This document shows positions 27,120-34,519 of a stretch of 36,642 nucleotides of DNA, in pieces. The stretch spans positions 1-36,642 of the forward strand of contig VFFB01000013.1 in the NCBI GenBank assembly GCA_018882585.1. Direction: 5' to 3'. Both the position numbers and the translations under genes were made by a program. The notes beneath the pieces are model-generated. The model worked only from the letters and a program-made list of their open reading frames with translations, was not told the origin of the DNA and made no database searches. Each line of letters begins with the position of its first letter. Within the stretch, counting starts at the first letter, position 1. The DNA is from Candidatus Kapaibacterium sp. GTDB taxonomy: Bacteria > Bacteroidota > Ignavibacteria > Kapaibacteriales > Kapaibacteriaceae.

Positions 27120-28406
27120 TTATCGAATGACGGGCAGGACGAAACTGACGCCACCGATCCTTACCACGTATGTCCCGGCAGGCACCTCTGACAGATCCAA
27201 CCGCATACCCGGTTCATTCTGCAATGACTGTACCGGAATGCCACTCAAGTTAACCACCTCGACCGTACCCATGTAGCCATCTACGACCACGTGGTCAGAT
27301 GCAGGTAGGGGGCGAAGCGACACCCCAGAGGGGTCGTCGCCTGCGGAAACGGGCTCTTCGCGAAGGATCCTGATGATGGTATCAGCCACCGCTGCGGCGT
27401 TGGCCTGAGCGGTATTCGTCAGCACACTGATGGACGCACGCAGCGAGGGCACCCTGACCATCACCGAGGCGTAACCGCGGATCTCGCCGGAGTGGCCGAT
27501 GATGGAAGCACCACCCAGGACCTTGCGACTGATGCCCAGACCGTAATCCTGTGGACCGGTGAATGCCAGCATCTCCTGCATCGCATCCTGTCCAAGCAGT
27601 TTGCCGCTGAACAATCCGTTGTAGAGCACCGTCATATCCGACGGTGTCGAAAACACGGCTCCTGCTGCCCAGGCACCGCTGAAGGCTGCGTTGATGGACA
27701 TTCCCGATGCATCAGTCGGTCCAAGCCACCGATGGGCCACGTCGCCACGAAGCGAGTCTTCGACGCCCAGAAACGTCTGCTCCAACCCCAGGGGCTCGTA
27801 GATGTAGTTGCGGAACAGCGATCCCAGAGTCTTGCCCGTGACCTTGGTTGCGATGAGGCCCGCCAGAAAGTAATTCGTGTTGCAGTACTGCCAGCCGTTA
27901 CCGGGCGCGAACATCGGCTCGGGGATCATCGGCAGGATGTCGGCTTCGGTGAAGATCCTCGACGTATTGTTGCCCACGCTTTGTCGGTACGTCGTTGTTG
28001 CCGAGTAGTCGCCCAGGCCGCTCGTATGGTTCAGCAGCTGACGTATCGTGATTGATCCGTCAATGTTCGTTCGGTCGGCAAACCATGTGGCGATGGTCGA
28101 GTCAAGGTCCAAGATTCCCTCTTCCTGCAGCCGCAGCAGCACCAGTGACGTAAGCGTCTTTGTGTTGCTGCCGATGCCAAACAACATCGAAGGATCGATC
28201 GGTGTACCAGGATGAGAAATGCCGGCAACGCCTTGCCAATGATCGTTATCCCATCGGACCGACACCGACACACCCTTGATAGTGTCTCGCTCGCAGACAT
28301 GGCTGACAGCCTGCTGCAACCGCTCGCGCATGGCATCTGTTGTGGCTGCCGTTGCAAGCGTTGTGGCAACGAACCAGAGCGTGATGATGTAGCGAATCGA
28401 CTTCAT
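27120..28406 (-). CDS. Secreted class C beta-lactamase-like serine hydrolase with T9SS-like tail
   Basis: 428 residues. Signal peptide about 1-20. The serine hydrolase motifs are SNTK (Ser80, Lys83), YCN (Tyr174, Asn176) and the third motif GHSGEIRG. LLNHTSGLGDY and ATWFADRTNIDG are typical of the DD-peptidase/esterase-like class C group rather than true beta-lactamases. The last 60 or so residues (GYMGTVEVVNLSGIPVQSL, SEVPAGTYVVRIGG) look like a T9SS sorting domain. It overlaps the preceding hydrolase by 4 bases (ATGA), so the two are co-translated. The substrate (peptide, ester or peptidoglycan) is not readable. Confidence 0.88.
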   Translation of the reverse strand: MKSIRYIITLWFVATTLATAATTDAMRERLQQAVSHVCERDTIKGVSVSVRWDNDHWQGVAGISHPGTPIDPSMLFGIGSNTKTLTSLVLLRLQEEGILDLDSTIATWFADRTNIDGSITIRQLLNHTSGLGDYSATTTYRQSVGNNTSRIFTEADILPMIPEPMFAPGNGWQYCNTNYFLAGLIATKVTGKTLGSLFRNYIYEPLGLEQTFLGVEDSLRGDVAHRWLGPTDASGMSINAAFSGAWAAGAVFSTPSDMTVLYNGLFSGKLLGQDAMQEMLAFTGPQDYGLGISRKVLGGASIIGHSGEIRGYASVMVRVPSLRASISVLTNTAQANAAAVADTIIRILREEPVSAGDDPSGVSLRPLPASDHVVVDGYMGTVEVVNLSGIPVQSLQNEPGMRLDLSEVPAGTYVVRIGGVSFVLPVIR

Positions 28407-29692
28407 CGCAGATTACTCCAACGTCGCACGACAGTTTGTCCATCAAGCTGCACCTGCAGGAGGTAGACTCCGCGCGCCAGCGCGGGAAGTTCTACGGCCG
28501 AGGCATTGCCCCCTTCAAACACGACCTGTTCGCCGGTGACGGAGGTGATAACGCACGTGCCGATGGATCCGCTGTTGGCGTGTACTGTGTGACCGTGGAT
28601 TGCAAGGCCACCTTCGTCAGCATCAATGTGCGACGTTGGCATGGCCGCACGCAGCAGTCTCCACAGATCATTGGCCTGCGTCGTTGCTACGTCTGCGCCC
28701 TGCAGCAGAGAATCGGGGTTGTCGCCTGTGCGAACCATGACAATGTTCATTGACGGGCTGACTGAGATCATCTGGTTGTTCTTCCCCAAGGCATTGAATG
28801 CATCCGCGGGTGCGTCGGGCAGAGCCGGACCCTTGAAATCGATCTGCAGTCCGGGGAGCTTGTAGGTAGGCTGACCGTTCAGCCACCAAAGGTATCCATA
28901 GGACGGGTTGAGGGGCTGTGACGGCCGTGTGAGTGCGTTGACATAGGACGTATCCGTCAGGATCGGTGTGCCGTCCCAGATGAATCGACGCTGGGCCAGC
29001 AGGCCGAAGCGGGCCATGGACCGGGGGGTGCTCCACATCACGTTGTTGTATCCCGAGGCGATAAATCTTCCCGTCATTCCTGTTTTATCGAGCAACGACC
29101 GATTGAGCACGGCCTGAAATGTCTGGCCTGATGCCGCCTCGATCACGCCGTCCAGCAGCGTGTACGGGGCGTTGTGGTAGGCCCAGCGCGTGCCTGGTTC
29201 TGCCTTGTATTGCAGACAGGTTTTATCGGTACAGTACGGATCGGCCACGCGGTCGTCAAGGCCCGATGTCATGGTCAGTTGATTCCAGATCGTGATGCGC
29301 GCCTCCTGCTCGGGCGTCAGCGACGTCCATCCACTGCCGAGATACTTCGACGTCGCATCATTGACGGACAGCTTGCCCTCCTGCTGTAGCACACCCACGA
29401 GCGTTGCCGTGACCGTCTTGCCCGCACTTGCCCAGTACCACGGACTTGTGGCCGTCCGCCCATCGGCATACCACTCAATGGCAATACGACCTCCGACCAG
29501 GACGATAAGTGAGTTCGACAGGGTACGTTCGGCATATGCAATCAGCGAATCAACACGAGCGGCATTCCACCCAAGATCCTGCAAAGAGACGCGCTGCCAG
29601 GTTGTATCGCCGATCGGAGGATAGTAGTCATCCTGCGCCGTAACCGACGACAAGACGCTGAGCATGAACGCCGAGATAAGAAGGTAGCGCAT
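28403..29692 (-). CDS. Secreted class C beta-lactamase-like serine hydrolase with T9SS sorting domain
   Basis: 429 residues. Signal peptide about 1-20 (LLISAFMLSVLSSVTAQ), which sets the start at ATG 29692; a TTG at 29707 would add five residues. The catalytic motif is SAGK (Ser89, Lys92), the second motif is YHN (Tyr172, Asn174), and LTMTSGLDDR follows the family. It resembles the 6-aminohexanoate-dimer hydrolase/esterase branch. The final 75 residues (GTCVITSVTGEQVVFEGG, LPALARGVYLLQVQLDG) form a T9SS sorting domain. It is the first gene of a two-gene operon with the downstream hydrolase. The two differ in motif wording (SAGK and SNTK), so this is an old duplication or a convergent pairing. 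Confidence 0.9.
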   Translation of the reverse strand: MRYLLISAFMLSVLSSVTAQDDYYPPIGDTTWQRVSLQDLGWNAARVDSLIAYAERTLSNSLIVLVGGRIAIEWYADGRTATSPWYWASAGKTVTATLVGVLQQEGKLSVNDATSKYLGSGWTSLTPEQEARITIWNQLTMTSGLDDRVADPYCTDKTCLQYKAEPGTRWAYHNAPYTLLDGVIEAASGQTFQAVLNRSLLDKTGMTGRFIASGYNNVMWSTPRSMARFGLLAQRRFIWDGTPILTDTSYVNALTRPSQPLNPSYGYLWWLNGQPTYKLPGLQIDFKGPALPDAPADAFNALGKNNQMISVSPSMNIVMVRTGDNPDSLLQGADVATTQANDLWRLLRAAMPTSHIDADEGGLAIHGHTVHANSGSIGTCVITSVTGEQVVFEGGNASAVELPALARGVYLLQVQLDGQTVVRRWSNLR

Positions 29693-29835
29693 AAGGCTGA
29701 TAACCAAAAGAAAGGTGCAAGGAAGCCGCGTTCGACGGACTCACGACGTCTGGCCGAAAAACGCTGCCCTTGACGCTGATGTATTGGGTATGGTTTAGTA
29801 CAGATGCCAAGGTTGCGCACGAAAATAGCCGCCCA

Positions 29836-31824
29836 ATGCCCGTAGATTCGCAAGGCAACACAATCGAGGCACTATTGATCATTTCGCGTACAGTATTGTT
29901 TCTGCTTACCGCATTCATCGGCGCTGCAGCCCAGGCATCTGCGCAGCAGAGCCTTTCAGTGCGTGGGTTGGTCGATCAATGCTACGCCGTACGGTTCGTT
30001 GATCAAGCTTGGCCATATGATTCATTGGCCACGGACAGACCGCTTCCCGACTCGGTTGGAAAGGCCACACTGTTTGCCATGCAGGGTGCCTGGATTCCTG
30101 AGCTGGGCGACACTTCCAGCATTGATATCGATCCTGACATCGGACGCCTGATCGATGTTGATTTCACAAGCCTGTCGGATAGTCTCTATCTGATCCGGTC
30201 AGACAGCGATGTTGACGTTGACACCGCTCTCATCTACCAGCTGGTCGTTCCGATCGCAGCAGATACCATCGTGGTTGACTCCGTCACGACTGCCCGACCA
30301 TGGGACGGTGCTTCGGGTGGGGTTCTATCACTGTGGGCAAGAGATCTTCTCATCGTCAATGATACGATACGTGTCAGGGGGCTTGGTTTTCGCGGAGGTG
30401 CGCGATCCGCCAACGGCGGAGAATGCAACATGACCGAAGCGTGCGGTCCACTAACGTCGGTATTCTCGGCCGGCAAAGGCGAGTCCGTGTACTTGGCCTC
30501 GGCAGACTGCGCAGCCGGATATCTGCCGCTTGTTACGGGTGGCGGCGGTGGTAATTCGCACAACAGTGGCGGCGGCGGCGGCGGTAACGGTGGTGGCGGC
30601 GGCCGTGGTGGCGATCAGTTTGTATGCAGTGGTGAACCCGGAGCACACGGATTGCCCGGTCGTCCGATTCTTGCCGGTTCAACCGGTCGGGTCTTTTTCG
30701 GCGGCGGCGGTGGTGGTGGACATCAAAACAACAATGCGGCATCGGGTGGTGGCCCTGGCGGAGGTGTGATACTACTCCGAGCACCCATCATGTTGGCGGA
30801 CAGTGCTGTGCTTGATGCTGCAGGAAGCGATGTTACTGCCCGTGCCGGAAATGATGGTGGGGGCGGCGGCGGTGCCGGTGGCACCGTAGTCATGGATGTG
30901 TGCCGTTTGATATCGCCCGTCGATGTCATGGTACGCGGAGGCCGAGGAGGCAACTGCGACGACTCTCACGGTCCCGGTGGTGGTGGTGGCGGCGGCACCG
31001 TTCTGCTACATCCGGGAATCGCCCAATCGGCAAGCGCGCTGTGCCGCGTTGACGCAGAAGGCGGCAACGTAGGACTTGTACACAGCGGTAGCACCTCGAG
31101 AGGTGCTATGAAAGGAACGGACGGAGTAACCCTTGTCAGCTGTACCGTTGTACCTCTTCATTCCGTGATCATCGATTCGGCGGCAGCTATCGGCGACACA
31201 CTTCGCATTCGCCTTTCAGCGCGAGACACTCTATCGATGTGTGATATACTCGTATCCCACGACATATCGATCAGCGGCGGCGCAGTGTCGCCCATCGTTG
31301 ACAGCTCGACAGCCGATGTTCTCGTGGCAGACCGTCGCATTCGGTGGAACGAGCGCCAGCTTACAGTTCAACTGCTTTCGCGGCAGTCCACGGAGATTAA
31401 GCTGCTGGGTGTCGTGAGTCGAGATACAACGTCGTTGATCGGCGTTCGCTCATCGCTCGCCGGAGTGGATGAACGTTGTCCAGGGGACGAATCCAGCCAG
31501 CGCATCAATGTCAGTGCCTGCGCGCGCGCGCTGCGCCCAATCACACGTGGTCTTCCATTCGAGGTGAGCATCACCGATGTTGCTACGACATTGGTACGGT
31601 ATCGCATTCAGGCCTATACCACAGCAGAGGTTCGCATTCGCGCCATCAATATGCATGGTCAGGTTGTCGCTGAAACCACCGTCGAAAACCTGCCAATGCT
31701 TGGCCCCGGGGAGTTTATCGCAGAAGGAACGCTCGACATGTCCTTGGCTGCTCAGGGGATGTACTTCCTCGTCGCCGCGTCGGGGCTAGGATCCCGCGCA
31801 GTGCCATTCATGTGGACCCCCTGA
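29836..31824 (+). CDS. Glycine-rich secreted protein with T9SS-like sorting domain
   Basis: 662 residues, no enzymatic family recognised. From ATG 29836 there is a long signal peptide ending near AQASAQ; an upstream in-frame start at 29770 has no support. Residues about 233-391 are dominated by glycine runs such as GGGGGNSHNSGGGGGGNG and GPGGGGGGGTVLL interspersed with short beta motifs (GGVILLRAP, GGTVVMDV), as in secreted glycine-rich beta-helix-like surface proteins. The final 75 residues (VRIRAINMHGQVVAE, AAQGMYFLVAAS) fit a T9SS sorting domain. It contains several cysteines. It is divergent from the serine hydrolase pair; the 143-base gap between them holds only weak T-rich promoter candidates. 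Confidence 0.82.
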   Translation: MPVDSQGNTIEALLIISRTVLFLLTAFIGAAAQASAQQSLSVRGLVDQCYAVRFVDQAWPYDSLATDRPLPDSVGKATLFAMQGAWIPELGDTSSIDIDPDIGRLIDVDFTSLSDSLYLIRSDSDVDVDTALIYQLVVPIAADTIVVDSVTTARPWDGASGGVLSLWARDLLIVNDTIRVRGLGFRGGARSANGGECNMTEACGPLTSVFSAGKGESVYLASADCAAGYLPLVTGGGGGNSHNSGGGGGGNGGGGGRGGDQFVCSGEPGAHGLPGRPILAGSTGRVFFGGGGGGGHQNNNAASGGGPGGGVILLRAPIMLADSAVLDAAGSDVTARAGNDGGGGGGAGGTVVMDVCRLISPVDVMVRGGRGGNCDDSHGPGGGGGGGTVLLHPGIAQSASALCRVDAEGGNVGLVHSGSTSRGAMKGTDGVTLVSCTVVPLHSVIIDSAAAIGDTLRIRLSARDTLSMCDILVSHDISISGGAVSPIVDSSTADVLVADRRIRWNERQLTVQLLSRQSTEIKLLGVVSRDTTSLIGVRSSLAGVDERCPGDESSQRINVSACARALRPITRGLPFEVSITDVATTLVRYRIQAYTTAEVRIRAINMHGQVVAETTVENLPMLGPGEFIAEGTLDMSLAAQGMYFLVAASGLGSRAVPFMWTP

Positions 31825-32059
31825 TCAACGCAGTAGTAACATTCGACTTGCATTCAGATCATTCACATGCCTTGGAATGAGCTTGCTTTAAGCAAAACGT
31901 CTAAAACGGTGTTATAACAATTTCAAAAAAGGTTTATCTGCGATATCCAATGCTTATGATCTGTAACTCTCCGTTACTCTTGTAGTTTGGCTTGTTGTTC
32001 ACATACCGTTTGTTCGCACACACCACTTTTTTCACAACAGTTTTCCGATGGGGTACAGC
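31825..32059. other. AT-rich intergenic region with short palindromes
   Basis: This 235-base gap is visibly richer in A and T than its flanks. It holds TTGCTTTAAGCAA (31883-31895, 6-bp arms), TGTTATAACA (31910-31919, a 10-bp perfect palindrome), an A6 run near 31925 and the promoter-like TAGTTTG at 31983-31989. No reading frame here looks coding. Confidence 0.5.
31983..31989 (+). promoter_or_regulatory. Promoter-like element TAGTTTG before the small secreted protein
   Basis: TAGTTTG is the TAnnTTTG element with one base fewer in the spacer, as also seen before the methyltransferase gene. It lies about 70 bases before the start at 32060, leaving a longer leader than elsewhere in the window. 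Confidence 0.4.
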
Positions 32060-32572
32060 ATGAGCACGTTTTTCCGTCTTTCGGTTGTCGCCGTAGCAGT
32101 AGTTATGGCCAGCACGATGAGTGCAGTAGCAGGCAACGGGTTTACGACCACAGGCCCGTCAGTTTCCATTCAGGTGAGCCCGATTGCAAAGTTTGGCGAC
32201 ACTCCGAAGCACAACCAGAAGTGGTTCGAAGAAGACTACGAGAATCCATACAAGAACCCCTGCCGCGACACTGGTAGTGACTGCATAAACACTGGCGACC
32301 AGTACTACATTGAGTCAGTTTCTGCCTCAGCTCAACCCGTTCAGGGCGGATACATCATCACGGCTTCGATGATTCCACTGAACACCGAACTTGCCTCGGG
32401 CGTTAAGGTCGGTACATTCCCGCCGACTGCCGGCACTGTTCTCCTTAGGGGCCAGTACGAAGTTCGGATCAGCAGTTCGCCGGTTAGTTCTTTGCGCAAT
32501 GTTGTTGTAGATTTCGGCGGATGTGTTGTCGACCAGAATTTGAACGTTACCAAGTTTATCCCGATCCAATGA
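32060..32572 (+). CDS. Small secreted hypothetical protein, co-translated with a thioredoxin-fold protein
   Basis: 170 residues, family not recognised. The signal peptide is about MSTFFRLSVVAVAVVMASTMSAVAG. The mature protein begins polar and charged (KHNQKWFEEDYENPYKNP), has a close cysteine pair CRDTGSDC and a later FGGC, then becomes beta-rich (YIITASMIPL, GTVLLRGQYEVRIS). ATG 32060 was preferred to 32048 because GGGG lies 7 bases before it and the signal peptide is then of normal form. Its stop overlaps the start of the next gene (ATGA), so the product may be a partner or substrate of the thioredoxin-fold protein. Confidence 0.72.
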   Translation: MSTFFRLSVVAVAVVMASTMSAVAGNGFTTTGPSVSIQVSPIAKFGDTPKHNQKWFEEDYENPYKNPCRDTGSDCINTGDQYYIESVSASAQPVQGGYIITASMIPLNTELASGVKVGTFPPTAGTVLLRGQYEVRISSSPVSSLRNVVVDFGGCVVDQNLNVTKFIPIQ

Positions 32573-34119
32573 CGCAGTACATGTACAGGATCTTCGCAAG
32601 AAGTCTTGTCGCAATTTTCGCCTTCCTTGTAACGGTGTCGCTCACAGCCCAGTCCTCGAGATTGGATGTGGGCGATACTGTTATTATTAAACCCAAGTAT
32701 CACTCTAGCGGTGTAATCCTTGGATTTACCGGAACCGTTTACTGCGCGTCGTGTCCCACGGCCCTTCTTGGCATTGATGCCTTGGCTCAGAACCTCGACG
32801 TTCCCATGGAGGTCTATTTCGCCGAGGGGATGGAATCATCAACGTCTGTCAGCCTGACACAGCAGTTCAAGGTTGCGAAAGTGTTTGATGACGAGACGCA
32901 AGCTGTTACCAAGATGTATCGAATTGATCCTGTTCCTGCAGTTATTGTTGTTTCGCCCTCTGGAGTTGTTCGATATGTCGGTTATCCGGGCACAAGCAAG
33001 TACAGCATTGCCGAAGCGAAGCGGGCAATCGACTCGATTCGCAATGATGGTGTGTACTATGAGTTTCGTGGTCCTGTGCAGCAACGTGCTCGAATAGTAT
33101 CAACCGTCAGCATGCCTACGGAGGTAATGGGCAAAGACTCTCGAATGGCGATGACTGCATACGACGATGTGGCGAATGAGATTTTTGTTTGGGACGTCGC
33201 GACATCAACGACCTCTTTCGTCCTTGACTCCGGGGGACGAATATTGCATCGCTTTGACATGTCTCGGGCAGTCCCTTCAAAGGGCAGTGGCGCGCCAGAC
33301 TTTATGCAATGGGACAACAAGCGTAAACGCATTCTACTCCGGGGGTTTGACAATGCCTCGCGAGCTATCGCCGTCTACTGGTACAACCTGCACACACAAA
33401 CATCTGATACGCTCAAGCTAAGCGATGGTATCCCGGATCGAAGACGTGCTCTTGCAACGCGAGTGCATCCCGAAACAAACGCCTATATCGTCGGGCTGGA
33501 TCTTCGTGATTTGACGGAAGACGATCCGCATCCAAGAGCATCCGTGTTTGTAAGGTTTCCTGATCGCGACACATTTATGGGGAAATGGGGCGATCATTTT
33601 CAACGCGACTCGTTCCGACTTGAATCATTGTTGACCGTTATCGGACTTGGGGCAACGGGATGGTATACCTCACAGCAGTTTACGGATACCATCGTTCATT
33701 ACTCCTGTTCATCAGGAACTTCAACGGCCTATCACGTAAAGCTCCCTCCACCATACTTTGTTCATCATGGTCCTGGGATGAACCGGTTGTTGCAGGATCC
33801 TGATCTGTTACGTTCCCGAAAGACTCTCTTCTCTCGACTATATCAGATTTTAGAGAGCCCGGGCACAAACACCTTTTATGCTTTTTTCTACACGCCCGCC
33901 GGCGAGTTCGCCGGAGTCAATCAGCCGCCGTATTCCGACCGCAGCCTAATCGCAGTGCACTACGACATGGAAAAGCGACAGATACTGTCGGCTTTTGAAC
34001 TGCCACAGGCAGCGTATCCCAAGGGTATCCGGAACGGACGCATCATGTGCGCGCAAATCGATATGTCAAAGCTCAGGATCGCGTGGTTTGCTCCTCCCGC
34101 TACGTCTGCACCGAACTAG
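32569..34119 (+). CDS. Exported thioredoxin-fold protein with CASC motif and long beta-rich C-terminal region
   Basis: 516 residues. The signal peptide is about 1-28 (LVAIFAFLVTVSLTAQ). Residues about 33-165 look like a thioredoxin/TlpA-type fold: VGDTVIIK, GFTGTVYCASCPTALL with the redox pair Cys59 and Cys62, YRIDPVPAVIVVSPSGVVRYVG with the cis-proline loop and the final strand. The remaining 350 residues are beta-rich, possibly a propeller (IFVWDVATSTTSFVLDSGG, ILLRGFDNASR, LIAVHYDMEKRQIL). It begins at the ATG that overlaps the stop of the preceding gene. The gene at 34520 is a clear paralogue across its full length. Such fusions could sense or reduce disulfides on surface proteins; function is unknown. 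Confidence 0.78.
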   Translation: MTQYMYRIFARSLVAIFAFLVTVSLTAQSSRLDVGDTVIIKPKYHSSGVILGFTGTVYCASCPTALLGIDALAQNLDVPMEVYFAEGMESSTSVSLTQQFKVAKVFDDETQAVTKMYRIDPVPAVIVVSPSGVVRYVGYPGTSKYSIAEAKRAIDSIRNDGVYYEFRGPVQQRARIVSTVSMPTEVMGKDSRMAMTAYDDVANEIFVWDVATSTTSFVLDSGGRILHRFDMSRAVPSKGSGAPDFMQWDNKRKRILLRGFDNASRAIAVYWYNLHTQTSDTLKLSDGIPDRRRALATRVHPETNAYIVGLDLRDLTEDDPHPRASVFVRFPDRDTFMGKWGDHFQRDSFRLESLLTVIGLGATGWYTSQQFTDTIVHYSCSSGTSTAYHVKLPPPYFVHHGPGMNRLLQDPDLLRSRKTLFSRLYQILESPGTNTFYAFFYTPAGEFAGVNQPPYSDRSLIAVHYDMEKRQILSAFELPQAAYPKGIRNGRIMCAQIDMSKLRIAWFAPPATSAPN

Positions 34120-34519
34120 AGACGCCCGTCAATGCTGGCTGTAGAATGACTCACATCCTGCATTGGTTACGATACACATCGGTCTTCGATGCTCGGTTCG
34201 AGCGCGTGTCAGGCAGTGTTGGCGGAACCCGCCTACACAGTCTGAATCTCTCTGATTTGCTGGCTTCGCTTCGACCACGAAAGTGCAATGAGGCTTATTG
34301 CTGCGGGCTTGCCGCATGTCGCGATTGATGTACGCGTTGCTGCAACGGTCCACGCTACGCCGTGACAATGGTTTGGTCGAAACGGACATACAGCCTTACT
34401 TCTAGACGTTCATAACCATCACAAGGACAGTACGTTTTTCTACCCAATAGGCTAACTCTGCACGAATGTTTATGTTTGTGAGAATAGAAGTCACTTAAAG
34501 GCTTCCAGGTAGTCATGTC
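34120..34519. other. Noncoding stretch between the two thioredoxin-fold paralogues
   Basis: 400 bases with no supported gene. Short frames on both strands lack ribosome-binding sites and resemble no family I know. It contains GGCGGAACCCGCC (a small hairpin near 34224), and towards the end becomes AT-rich with the exact TATGTTTG element at 34471-34478. It may be the remnant of a duplication junction, but nothing proves this. Confidence 0.45.
34471..34478 (+). promoter_or_regulatory. Promoter -7 element TATGTTTG
   Basis: An exact TAnnTTTG match in AT-rich sequence, 41 bases before the TTG at 34520 and 36 bases before the ATG at 34515. It indicates that the second paralogue is transcribed independently of the first. 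Confidence 0.55.

Noticed and set aside
30538-31000. Repetitive GGCGGC/GGTGGT DNA as a tandem repeat or CRISPR-like array
   Set aside because: It is in-frame glycine coding sequence with irregular units and no spacers.
31517-31535. Alternating GCGCGC run as a Z-DNA or regulatory site
   Set aside because: It is short, lies within a coding region and encodes CARALR in frame.
34129-34389. 86-codon minus-strand frame, and an overlapping plus-strand frame, in the gap between paralogues
   Set aside because: Neither has a ribosome-binding site, a recognisable family or a coding-like composition.
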